Assembly (NCBI RefSeq): GCF_011761355.1
Contig: NZ_JAASRW010000006.1
Coordinates: 434,001-498,000 of the forward strand
Source: Paenibacillus lupini
GTDB lineage: Bacteria > Bacillota > Bacilli > Paenibacillales > Paenibacillaceae
Reading direction: 5' to 3'
DNA: 64,000 bases
Shown here: piece by piece, positions 18,167-26,104 of the stretch
Numbering within the stretch: the first letter of the stretch is position 1
How the letters are laid out: every line of letters begins with the position of its first letter
The notes under the pieces: generated by a model
Databases searched by the model: none
The model's input: only the letters and a program-made list of their open reading frames with translations
What the model was told of the DNA's origin: nothing
Made by a program: the position numbers and the translations under genes

Positions 18167-18946
18167 TTGAAAAAGAATCCGATTATTATCATTTTAAGTT
18201 CACTTCTAATCGTAGTAGTAGGTGTAATCGGATATTGGGCCTTAACACAGGAAAAGGATCCGGTTAACGCTCCAGTCAATGATCTCAACAAAGATCAATC
18301 CCAATCCATTGAAGGCAATGCGATTATAGACTGGATAGATTTCGTTAAGCTGAACGGGCTTTCTTACTCTGGTCTTTACGATGGTGTACTTGTGGACAGC
18401 AGCGATATGACGGATCATGTCGTTGGTGAGGTGAAATTCAAGTTAGCAGATGTTGTCTCGAATCCGGATTATCGGACCAAGGATGGCGACGCTGCGTTTC
18501 TGGCCATTGGCACGAAGCTTTATGAGGTAAAAGGATTTAAGCATGAAGAGCTTATTGCGGCTAAGGATGATCGAGCCATAGGCGGCTATCGCTTATACGT
18601 AGGAGAAGCATTTAATAAAACACATAATAGAAACTTCAAAGATATTCCCTACGACAAGGTTAGCCAAATTGAGTTGTATAAAATGAACGAAATGACTCCT
18701 TATCGGACGTTGATTGACAACGAAAAATCCGATTTTATCCATCTTTTGAAGTCAGGAGAATACACTCCTAACTATACCTCCAACAGCCAGAATGGAGATC
18801 CAACTTATTATCAGATGGTCTTCTATACGGAGGATGAACCGATAGCCTATTCCTTTAGTATTGCGGATGACGGCGATCATGTCTTCTTTCACCCATGGGA
18901 TACCAGTATCGTAGATAATCGTATACGGACACTACTTGCTGAGTAA
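18167..18946 (+). CDS. Membrane-anchored protein of unknown function
   Basis: 259 residues, starting at a TTG with AGGAG 11 bases upstream. Residues 5-27 form a signal anchor (PIIIILSSLLIVVVGVIGYWAL) without a clear lipobox, and the rest is polar and probably extracellular. The middle has a repeated flavour of loops rich in Asp and Tyr (GLSYSGLYDGVLVDSSDM, IGTKLYEVKGFKHEEL). I do not recognise the family. It precedes the IS remnant and shares no operon. It may be a lineage-specific surface protein. Confidence 0.7.
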   Translation: MKKNPIIIILSSLLIVVVGVIGYWALTQEKDPVNAPVNDLNKDQSQSIEGNAIIDWIDFVKLNGLSYSGLYDGVLVDSSDMTDHVVGEVKFKLADVVSNPDYRTKDGDAAFLAIGTKLYEVKGFKHEELIAAKDDRAIGGYRLYVGEAFNKTHNRNFKDIPYDKVSQIELYKMNEMTPYRTLIDNEKSDFIHLLKSGEYTPNYTSNSQNGDPTYYQMVFYTEDEPIAYSFSIADDGDHVFFHPWDTSIVDNRIRTLLAE

Positions 18947-18980
18947 CAATGAAGGGGCCGTCTCAAAAGGGGTTCGCTCG

Positions 18981-19352
18981 CTAGAGAACGGCTCGCTTTA
19001 GTAAATTAACGAAATAATTTCCATGAAAATAGTGCTGCGGAGAGTTATCCCTGCGTTGCCTCGCAGCCAGCCATATAAACATGATATTTTCACGTACCGC
19101 TTTCGCGATTTGGCGAGAGGAGTAAATGCGCTTCGTGTAGGCATAAATGATAACCTTCAATAGCATTTTAGGATGGTAGCTGTCCCGGCCACCTCCGGGA
19201 TAAGCTTTAGTGAAGAGATTCATATCTAAGCGATTGACCGCATCGTTGATGACGCGGACAAGATGATTTTCGGGGATGTCTTCTTTACTTAGAATGGTTG
19301 GGTGGTACCTCCATTTTAACAAGGGTTGGCTTCTTTTTGTTTGAGCATTCAT
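18981..19352 (-). pseudogene. IS1182-type transposase fragment
   Basis: The fragment starts at MNAQTKRSQPLLKWRYHP and continues LVRVINDAVNRLDMNLFTKAYPGGGRDSYHPKMLLKVIIYAYTKRIYSSRQIAKAVREN, the conserved N-terminal domain of IS1182 transposases. After FIWLAARQRRDNS the sequence leaves the family and stops within about 20 residues; the whole DDE catalytic core is gone. The open frame extends upstream to 19481, but that part lies inside the hairpin repeat and is unlikely to be coding. Not functional. Confidence 0.8.
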
Positions 19353-19373
19353 GAACAGGTTAAGAGTAGACGG

Positions 19374-19499
19374 AGCAGTTAAATGATTCTGGAGAAGCGT
19401 CAGCGGTCGCTTTTGTGAGGGGATTCCAACCTTACCTCGTTGATTCAGGGAATCCCCGAGCAATGGCGATTGGAAGAACATTTAAATGCGCAGACTGCT
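19374..19499 (+). repeat. Hairpin repeat family, copy 3
   Basis: The outer arms TTAAATGATTCT (19379 on) and AGAACATTTAA pair with one bulge, and AGCAGT/ACTGCT add to the base. The inner stem is GGGGATTCC (19419-19427) with GGAATCCCC (19449-19457). Conserved strands are GGAGAAGCGTCAGCGGTCGC and GGCGATTGGAAGAAC. It lies inside the IS1182-like remnant, upstream of the transposase start. Confidence 0.8.
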
Positions 19500-19689
19500 G
19501 TTTAGCCCAGATAAAAAAAGGGGGTGTCCCATCGTCATTTTCATGACTTATGGGACACCCCCTTTTGAGTTTGTCTTTTGAGGAACGCACCCCTTCATGA
19601 ACATTATCCTCGTTGTCCAAGCAGCCCTTCCCAAAGCACCAGGTTACACGTGGTCATGTCATTCAGTAGTGAGTTCCCTTCTGCCAACT

Positions 19690-20721
19690 CTACTCCGTTA
19701 TTGTCTTCGTATAAGTACTGCTAGTTGTGATGTAAGCAGTTTGTCCGTTTACTTTCACTTGGTACCAGTAGCTGTTTGCCTTTTTGACCAGCTCAGCTTT
19801 TTGGCCAAGCTCGAGGCGGCCAACGGTTGACGAGCTGGAGCTCGCAGACGATTTCAGGCTTACCCAGCCTTTTACCGTTACCACATATGTAGTGTTTGAA
19901 TCCGACGGTGTTGACGGATTTGTAGGTTTTGGATCCGGGGTTACTGTACCCGAATTACCGTTTGAAGTATTAGGACCTGTCCATGCCGGCACCTTCTTCT
20001 GCGGCGGCAGTACATACTTACTTGGAATAGTAGGAGCCTTGATCGTTTTCCCAGCCATACCGCTAAATCCAGCTGTTGGAACTACGCGGCGTGCTTCCTT
20101 GAAATTCTCGCCCCACCAGTATTCCCAGCCGTCCACCGTGCCAAGTGCTGTTGGATTACCATCTGAACGTGTGCCGATAACTACCGGCTGTCCATCACGA
20201 TTCGTTCCCATATAAATAGCTACGTGCATAATATGATCTGTTTCCTGCCAAGTCAGAATATCGCCAATCCGCAGATTTTCGATACCTGTCAGCTTCCATT
20301 TGCCGTTAACCTTCTGCTTGCTTACACCGGCAACTTTCGTACCAACTGTGTTATAGTTTGCAGATGTGCCTGTTATATTGAATCCAAAATCACCAAACAC
20401 AAAACGTACAAAGCCCGAGCAATCCTCGTAGCCATATTTACCGTAAGCATCAGAACCGCTGCCGTATACCATATACCCATTTTCCATATACCAGATCGCC
20501 CGATCGACAATTTGGTAAGCAAGAGTGTTCGACTGACTGCCATACTTTGAGTGGAAATCAGCCACATTATAGAGCTCGTCCTTCACATAGCTATCGGCGT
20601 TTATGTATTGATTGTACTTGTTTACTGCGCTTGACGTAGTCCATGTCGTGCTGGCATTTGCGATACCGGCTGTACCAAGTAAAGATCCAATAATAGCGAG
20701 GCTAAGTATTTGCTTTTTCAT
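19690..20721 (-). CDS. Secreted NlpC/P60-type peptidase with SH3 domain
   Basis: 343 residues. A signal peptide of 23 residues ends at ANA/S. The NlpC/P60-like catalytic domain (about 60-200) has nucleophile Cys in YEDCSGFVRFVFGDFG and His in DHIMHVAIYMG. A Pro/Thr/Asn-rich linker follows, then an SH3-type repeat (about 280-340, VTVKGWVSLKSSASSSSSTVGRLELGQKAELVKK) that would bind the wall. Such proteins cleave peptidoglycan stem peptides or related amide bonds. The catalytic domain has an unusually long N-terminal helix region compared with typical endopeptidases. Monocistronic; SD GGGAGGG upstream. Confidence 0.88.
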   Translation of the reverse strand: MKKQILSLAIIGSLLGTAGIANASTTWTTSSAVNKYNQYINADSYVKDELYNVADFHSKYGSQSNTLAYQIVDRAIWYMENGYMVYGSGSDAYGKYGYEDCSGFVRFVFGDFGFNITGTSANYNTVGTKVAGVSKQKVNGKWKLTGIENLRIGDILTWQETDHIMHVAIYMGTNRDGQPVVIGTRSDGNPTALGTVDGWEYWWGENFKEARRVVPTAGFSGMAGKTIKAPTIPSKYVLPPQKKVPAWTGPNTSNGNSGTVTPDPKPTNPSTPSDSNTTYVVTVKGWVSLKSSASSSSSTVGRLELGQKAELVKKANSYWYQVKVNGQTAYITTSSTYTKTITE

Positions 20722-21110
20722 GTTTTCACATCCCTCCCACTCCTATTAAATGATAATTCCAACACTCTCCGCAATGACCAAAAACTACCACTATTGATAG
20801 ACTAAGCCAAAATAATAACCTTCTCATCTAGCTATTTTTACCATCAGTTTACAGCTGTGACCCACTACAGAAGTACCACCCAAACACAGTCCCAGACTGC
20901 TTTAGCCCCTCTTTTTAAAGATGTATTTATGGGAAAATGTAAGGATATTTCTTCCTCCATAGCTTCCAGCCCTTGCTGGGAATTATGAGAAAAAATTTAG
21001 GAAAAAGTGCCCAAGAAAGCATGATAACGGCTTATAGCAATTCCTCTCTATCTTCACTATAATTTTTATAGTACTTACAATCGAGGAATAAGACATCCGA
21101 GGTGATACCG
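20722..21110. other. Gene-free stretch between NlpC/P60 gene and a small ORF
   Basis: AT-rich divergent upstream region. A TATAAT at 21058-21063 may be the -10 box of the small plus-strand gene, but no good -35 is seen. I looked for a c-di-AMP riboswitch because such elements often precede cell-wall hydrolase genes, and did not find its conserved segments. Nothing else recognised. Confidence 0.4.
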
Positions 21111-21287
21111 TTGTCCAAAGATAAGTTCGTAGGTTATAGGGTGATGTTTAATGTGGGGTCTAGGTTTATGGTTCATGTCTATATGAAAGAGGATTATTAT
21201 GAGCAGTGGCGATATACAAGAGATCAGCAGATAACGGATGTTGTTATTGAAGAGGTTGAAGTAGAGCTGCGGTATTTCCTCGGTTAA
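21111..21287 (+). CDS. Small conserved-looking protein, 58 residues
   Basis: Starts at TTG 21111, five bases after GAGGTGAT; a GTG at 21102 is an alternative but would sit on the ribosome site. It is acidic and aromatic (FMVHVYMKEDYYEQWRYTRDQQ, then VVIEEVEVELRYFLG), with no membrane segment or cysteine. The codon bias and strong ribosome site followed by a perfect terminator argue that it is real. Function unknown. Confidence 0.6.
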   Translation: MSKDKFVGYRVMFNVGSRFMVHVYMKEDYYEQWRYTRDQQITDVVIEEVEVELRYFLG

Positions 21288-21291
21288 CGTA

Positions 21292-21347
21292 TAAAAGGCT
21301 GCTTGCAACGGTTCATCCCTAAAGGAACCTTTGCAAGCAGCCTTTTA
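21292..21347. terminator. Bidirectional terminator, small ORF / transglutaminase gene
   Basis: AAAAGGCTGCTTGCA pairs with TGCAAGCAGCCTTTT, and an inner part GGTTC / GAACC extends it. It serves both convergent genes. Confidence 0.9.
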
Positions 21348-21355
21348 TTTTCGCT

Positions 21356-22237
21356 TTACGCTTCAACTTTACGGACATCAACGGTTACCTTCAGCTTCTG
21401 TTCGCCGCTGCCGCGGTAAACACCTTTCACCGGTACAATATCCTTGTAATCACGGCCATGGCCCAGCTTCACGTAACGCTCGCCGACTGGCTCTACATTC
21501 GTAGGATCAAAGCTGCACCAGCCAAGTTGAGGTACATAAGCTTCCACCCAAGCATGAGACGCTTGCTCAAAGTCAGCAGTGCCGCCTTGCAGATCACCTA
21601 CAAAGTGATAGCCGCTTACGTAACGGGCCGGTATATTATACACCCGGCAGCATGCGGTCATGAGATGGGCAAAATCCTGACAAACCCCACGCTTGCGTTC
21701 GATCATATCACTTGCTTTTGTTGTGACAGTCGTCGCTTCAGGGTCATAGATGAATTCTGAGCGTATCTTGCTGGACAACGCAATTAACCAGCCTAACACG
21801 CTTATATCATCGTTATCCACGACGTTACCTGCAAATTGCCGAACTTCATCCGTTATGTTGGTGTAGCTAGTAGGCATCAGAAATTCAATAAAGCGGTTAG
21901 CCGCTTCTTCCGTCTCCAGCCAAGCCCATGCCTCCCTTGCCAGCTTGCCATTTAAGAGTGCGGCCTGCTCCTCAGGACTTGGCGCATGTCTGGTTACTAC
22001 GGTCATCTGTGTGCGGATCGTCAGCCGCTTATGAGGCGGATTCACAGAGAAGGAATGCACTCGGTTGCCAAAAAAGTCTTCATAGCTGAAAAGGGAGGCA
22101 TTCGGCTCGATAAAGATAGCCTGCTGATAGCAGGATTGGCGTTCGTTTGTGCTTGGCGTCAGCCGAATTTCATTGACACTGTCCATCGCTGACCCTTCGT
22201 AATCGTATTGCGTCACGTGAGAGATATTTAGCTTCAT
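21356..22237 (-). CDS. Transglutaminase-like protein
   Basis: 293 residues from the ATG at 22237, which overlaps the upstream stop (ATGA) and has GGAGG nearby. The N-terminal beta domain (MKLNISHVTQYDYEG...EIRLTPSTNERQ) is the bacterial transglutaminase N region. The catalytic triad is Cys in KRGVCQDFAHLMTACCR, His in EQASHAWVEAYVP and Asp in WCSFDPTN. It is last of three genes with an alpha-E protein and a circularly permuted ATP-grasp ligase, a combination known across bacteria and thought to make or attach a peptide that this peptidase/transferase processes. Cytoplasmic; no signal peptide. Confidence 0.92.
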   Translation of the reverse strand: MKLNISHVTQYDYEGSAMDSVNEIRLTPSTNERQSCYQQAIFIEPNASLFSYEDFFGNRVHSFSVNPPHKRLTIRTQMTVVTRHAPSPEEQAALLNGKLAREAWAWLETEEAANRFIEFLMPTSYTNITDEVRQFAGNVVDNDDISVLGWLIALSSKIRSEFIYDPEATTVTTKASDMIERKRGVCQDFAHLMTACCRVYNIPARYVSGYHFVGDLQGGTADFEQASHAWVEAYVPQLGWCSFDPTNVEPVGERYVKLGHGRDYKDIVPVKGVYRGSGEQKLKVTVDVRKVEA

Positions 22238-23229
22238 GCGCTTGCCTCCCCCATACGAAAAAAGGTTTTTGCAAAAGAGTGCCCCAGCATCTGGCACGAA
22301 TCCAGTAAATGTCCAACAATCGAACCATTACGATCGATAATCATATCGTCATGCTCCAGGCAAGCTATATCCGCTTTCACCTTCGCCACTTGACGAATGA
22401 CACGGTCATGAGCGGTCCGGAGTTGTTTATCTGTAAGCTCGATTTGCTTCATATGCTCGTCGAGAGCATGGAAGGAGAATTGAACCGATCGCGGAAACGA
22501 TGGATTCAGAATAACAAACTCCATGATGGACTCAACCGACATGCCATCTGCGTATGAGCGGCGGAACGATTGATAACCACTGAGTGATTTCAAGACAGCC
22601 TGTAAATAAGGGTAAGCCCCTGTATTGTTCCAGCCGTCTCCGGCAGCCGCATTGCCTACTGCTTTAACAATCCGAAGGGTGTTCTCCGACCGCTCCAGGA
22701 AACGTCCGCATTCGATGAAATGCCATTCATTCTCACGAGGCATTACCGATTGGCAGAGTCCTTGGAACAAAGCAGCCCACTCCTTGATCCGACCATAGAA
22801 CAGGTGAGGAGATTCTTTCAGGAAATCCTCCGGCTGTTTCTCACGCAGCCATAAATAAAAGGAATTGATTGTATCCCACAGCTCGCTTGGAACCTTCTCA
22901 CGCAGCGTACGAAGGTTTCCCCGCGCATGACTGACACAAGAAACGAGCGAATTGGCATTATCCCGATCGAGCGTGATGTAATGTAGAACGTCCTGTTCCG
23001 TGTAACTCCCATATTGCTGCTCATAAGAGCCTCTGCTGCCTAGAGCATCAACAATACGAGTCCACTTGCAAGGCACCTCATTATCTTCGCCGTCTCGACC
23101 GCAAGCTTCAACGCCTAATTCATCTTCTGCCTGCAGGTGATAGTGGACATCAATTAATCTCGCATGGTTCTCCGCCCGTTCCATATAGCGGCCAATCCAA
23201 AACAACGCTTCAGCGTTTCGGTTAAGCAC
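22234..23229 (-). CDS. Alpha-E domain protein (DUF403)
   Basis: 331 residues, mainly helical. The N-terminus LNRNAEALFWIGRYMERAENHARLIDVHYHLQ is the diagnostic Alpha-E signature (W.GRY.ERAE..ARL), and a second typical block is ECGRFLERSENTLRIVKAVGNA. No enzymatic activity is assigned to the family; it always travels with the permuted ATP-grasp protein and often a transglutaminase, as here, so it is probably a partner in the same peptide-modifying reaction. It is translationally coupled to the downstream transglutaminase gene. Confidence 0.92.
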   Translation of the reverse strand: MLNRNAEALFWIGRYMERAENHARLIDVHYHLQAEDELGVEACGRDGEDNEVPCKWTRIVDALGSRGSYEQQYGSYTEQDVLHYITLDRDNANSLVSCVSHARGNLRTLREKVPSELWDTINSFYLWLREKQPEDFLKESPHLFYGRIKEWAALFQGLCQSVMPRENEWHFIECGRFLERSENTLRIVKAVGNAAAGDGWNNTGAYPYLQAVLKSLSGYQSFRRSYADGMSVESIMEFVILNPSFPRSVQFSFHALDEHMKQIELTDKQLRTAHDRVIRQVAKVKADIACLEHDDMIIDRNGSIVGHLLDSCQMLGHSFAKTFFRMGEASA

Positions 23230-23260
23230 AGCGATACCTCCATTCTTTATCTTGACTATT

Positions 23261-24721
23261 TTAACGATTTAACACCCATGTATCTTTAACCCCTCCGCCT
23301 TGCGATGAGTTGACCACAAGTGAGCCCTCTCTTAACGCAACACGAGTTAAACCGCCTGGAATAACATGCGTTGACTCTTCACCCATCAGAGCAAATGCCC
23401 GCAAATCAATATGGCGCGGCGCCATTACGCCATCCACCATAACCGGCGCACGTGACAGCTTCATAGTCGTCTGTGCAATATAGCGGCTAGGGTCTTTTTT
23501 GATTTCCTCGGCAAACTCTTTAATTTCCTTTGGTGTAGCAGCAGGACCAATCAGCATACCATATCCACCGGAGAGAGAGGTCTCCTTCACCACAAGCTGA
23601 TCCAGGTGATCCAGAACGTAGTCACGCTCATCCTTGCGGGATAAAAGATACGTAGGCACGTTATGCAGAATTGGTTCTTCTCCAAGATAATAACGAATCA
23701 TATCCGGAACGTAAGCATAAACTGCCTTATCGTCGGCAACACCGGTACCCGGCGCATTCGCGATCGCGATATTGCCTGCCCGGTAAGCATTCATCAGACC
23801 TGGAACGCCTAACAGCGTATCCGGCTGGAAAGCAAGCGGGTCAAGAAAATCGTCATCAATGCGGCGATAAATGACGTCAACTTGGCGTAGTCCCCTCATA
23901 TCGCGCAAATAAATTTTGTGATCCTTATAGACGAGATCACGGCCTTCAACCAAATGAATGCCGAGCTGCTGCGCGAGGAAGGTATGTTCATAATAAGCCG
24001 AGTTGTAGGCGCCGGGAGTAAGCAGTGCAATTAACGGGTCCTTCTTGCCGTTTGGCGCAAGTGATCGAAGTGAGCTCAGGAAATAGTTCAAGCTGCGTTC
24101 AATACTTTGGACGGAAGAGGACAAGTATAGATCATGAAACAGCTCACTCATCATAGTACGGCCTTTGAATAAGTAAGAGAAACCAGAAGGCGAGCGGAGA
24201 TTATCCTCGAGGACAAAATAACGGCCTTTCTCGTCTCTAATTAAATCTATGCCGGAGGACGTAATATAAACGCCTCCTGGAACGTCTAACCCCATCATTT
24301 CTGGACGAAAATATATGTTGGATACAATCATTCGTCTTGGGATGACTCCGTCGGATACAATGCGCTGGTTATGATAAATATCGTGGATGAACATATTGAG
24401 CGCTTTGGTCCGTTGACGGACGCCGCGGTCAACGGCTTCCCATTCATGCTTGGGGATAACGCGTGGAATATAATCAAATGGTATTGTTCTTTCTAGGGGC
24501 TCGCTTTGGTTTGGACTATAAAGCGTGAAGGTGATACCTTCTTCCATCATGCGTTGATTAAGGGCATGTTGTCTCATCGTGAGCTCCGACGGCTTCATTC
24601 TCGTGAACAGCCGGTGGATATTCTCATAGTGGGGACGAACCGAAAAGTCTTTCTCGAACATTTCATCGTAAAATGATTGCGAATCGTAATAATGCGATTG
24701 CGACTGTTTGGCCGTCGACAT
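23261..24721 (-). CDS. Circularly permuted type 2 ATP-grasp protein
   Basis: 486 residues from MSTAKQSQSHYYDSQ (24721), which has GGAGGAGG upstream; a longer form from 24739 would overlap that site. Family blocks are TSSGIDLIRDEKGRYFVLEDNLRSPSGFSY, LLTPGAYNSAYYEHTFLAQQLGI and VVKETSLSGGYGMLIGP, with a C-terminal VALREGSLVVNSSQGGGVKDTWVL. Members are predicted carboxylate-amine ligases that add amino acids to a peptide or protein. It is first gene of the three-gene unit with alpha-E and transglutaminase. The product is unknown. Confidence 0.93.
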   Translation of the reverse strand: MSTAKQSQSHYYDSQSFYDEMFEKDFSVRPHYENIHRLFTRMKPSELTMRQHALNQRMMEEGITFTLYSPNQSEPLERTIPFDYIPRVIPKHEWEAVDRGVRQRTKALNMFIHDIYHNQRIVSDGVIPRRMIVSNIYFRPEMMGLDVPGGVYITSSGIDLIRDEKGRYFVLEDNLRSPSGFSYLFKGRTMMSELFHDLYLSSSVQSIERSLNYFLSSLRSLAPNGKKDPLIALLTPGAYNSAYYEHTFLAQQLGIHLVEGRDLVYKDHKIYLRDMRGLRQVDVIYRRIDDDFLDPLAFQPDTLLGVPGLMNAYRAGNIAIANAPGTGVADDKAVYAYVPDMIRYYLGEEPILHNVPTYLLSRKDERDYVLDHLDQLVVKETSLSGGYGMLIGPAATPKEIKEFAEEIKKDPSRYIAQTTMKLSRAPVMVDGVMAPRHIDLRAFALMGEESTHVIPGGLTRVALREGSLVVNSSQGGGVKDTWVLNR

Positions 24722-24902
24722 GCCAACCGCCTCCTCCATGATGGTGCGGCACCTTCTTGATGCCTGCGATGATGACTACCAAAGTTGGCTTGCCACCTAC
24801 TTGTTAAGTTTTCTTACATAAAAACACTTAATATCCTTAAATAAAGTCATTTTTTGTTAGATTTATCATACAAGATTTGGATTTTCATGTCAACTTATAT
24901 AG

Positions 24903-24944
24903 CACGAAAGCAGGGCTTCTGCGCTGGCGAAGAATCCCTGCTTT
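24903..24944 (-). terminator. Terminator of the HemAT-like gene
   Basis: AAAGCAGGG pairs with CCCTGCTTT around a GCGCTGGC loop. The T tract on the minus strand is short (GCTTTCGT), so efficiency may be modest. It lies just past the stop at 24967. Confidence 0.6.
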
Positions 24945-24966
24945 ATATCATATGCCTATTCTCTTG

Positions 24967-25968
24967 TTATGTATTCAATTGCCGTAAATCTTTTGTAACG
25001 GAATCGACGGTTTGTACAAATACCGCAAGCTCCTGTGACCTTGCAGCCTGATTACGCGCTTCCACTGATGTCTTCTCGGATTCCAATTGAACCAAATGAA
25101 CCTTCTTCTGAATTTCATCCAAATTCGTTTGAATCGTCTCTAGGGCAGAACGTGAGGAAGCTGCCAGCTTTCTAACCTCGTTTGCAACAACCTCGAATCC
25201 TCGGCCCATCTCCCCTGCCCGTGCCGCTTCAATCGCAGCATTAAGCCCAAGAAGATGCGTCTGGTCTGCGATCCCACGGATTAGGAGACCCATCTCTGTT
25301 ATGCCGGCAAGCTCTTCTTCGAGATCACCAAGCAGCTCATGCGACCGATCCTGCGATTGAGAAGTGGATACAGCCGCTTCAGCAATCGATTGCGCACCTT
25401 GATCAAGCTCGGTCATTAAGCTTGCCAACTGTTGAACCGATTCCGTGATTGTCGTCAGCATAACTGATTTTTGATCAGCCAAATCTTGAATAAGAGCCTG
25501 CTCTGCACGGTTATAAGCTTCAAGCACAAGCTGCGAATCAAGGTTAAACATCTTGGACAGGGAATGTACAATGACCGTCCATTTGTCCGGAATAGTACGT
25601 TGCAGTACTACTGTAGCAATGTCGAGATATGTCATATAAGTTCCCAAATACCAATCGGTTGTAAGTCCAATTCGAGAATGGACAAGCCCTACTGTAATAC
25701 GGTTCTCAATGTAAGCTTGATCGATAACACCTGAGGCCAGCGACAGCCAATAGCCACGTTGGGTCTGTTTAAGCCGTTCAATATTACTTACGTTTGCGAT
25801 AATTTGCATGAGATGCGGCTGCTCACCGATACTATCATAGAACCGCTCAACGACTTCTTCAACCACCTGCTCGAAGATTGGACGGCAATCCGCGAGCCGC
25901 TTCAAATCCTCTTCCGTAATACGGGTATACGCAAGCTGTTTTAGACGTTCTTCTGAGACTTGAATCAT
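24967..25968 (-). CDS. Globin-coupled methyl-accepting sensor, HemAT-like, short
   Basis: 333 residues. The N-terminal protoglobin domain (about 1-170) holds the likely proximal heme His in ITVGLVHSRIGLTTDWYLGTY, as in HemAT. The C-terminal signalling coiled coil contains the conserved tip GIADQTHLLGLNAAIEAARAGEMGRGFEVVANEVRKLA. It lacks membrane segments, so it is a cytoplasmic oxygen sensor. It is about 100 residues shorter than Bacillus HemAT because the helices before the tip are cut down, while the tip that contacts CheA/CheW is intact. It may report to the chemotaxis array. Monocistronic. Confidence 0.88.
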   Translation of the reverse strand: MIQVSEERLKQLAYTRITEEDLKRLADCRPIFEQVVEEVVERFYDSIGEQPHLMQIIANVSNIERLKQTQRGYWLSLASGVIDQAYIENRITVGLVHSRIGLTTDWYLGTYMTYLDIATVVLQRTIPDKWTVIVHSLSKMFNLDSQLVLEAYNRAEQALIQDLADQKSVMLTTITESVQQLASLMTELDQGAQSIAEAAVSTSQSQDRSHELLGDLEEELAGITEMGLLIRGIADQTHLLGLNAAIEAARAGEMGRGFEVVANEVRKLAASSRSALETIQTNLDEIQKKVHLVQLESEKTSVEARNQAARSQELAVFVQTVDSVTKDLRQLNT

Positions 25969-26050
25969 TGGCCTTAACTCCTTTCATCTTATATAGATTA
26001 TATCGGAAAATATGGAATCCACCTGAATGCAATCTTGTATTCTTCATGAC

Positions 26051-26092
26051 AAGAAAAGCCTGTGGACACTGAGGTCCACAGGCTTTCAATCC
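26051..26092 (-). terminator. Terminator of prkA
   Basis: AAAGCCTGTGGA pairs with TCCACAGGCTTT around CACTGAGG. On the minus strand it ends GGCTTTTCTT, right after the prkA stop. Confidence 0.85.
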
Positions 26093-26104
26093 GGGCTTGT
26101 TAGT

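Larger units (their letters stand above)
18950..19566 (-). mobile_element. Internally deleted IS1182-like element
   Basis: The left end reads GGGGCCGTCTCAAAAGG (18954-18970). The right end carries the palindrome with GGGGGTGTCCCAT and ATGGGACACCCCC (19518-19564), and these resemble imperfect IS1182-family terminal repeats. Between them is only the N-terminal third of a transposase plus a copy of the intergenic hairpin repeat (19374-19499). It looks like a short non-autonomous remnant. No target duplication could be confirmed by eye. Confidence 0.65.

Noticed and set aside
19353..19481. N-terminal extension of the IS1182 transposase frame
   Set aside because: This stretch is the hairpin repeat; the protein family begins at MNAQTKRSQPLLKW.
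20722..20960. c-di-AMP (ydaO) riboswitch before the NlpC/P60 gene
   Set aside because: The conserved segments of that riboswitch are not present on the minus strand.
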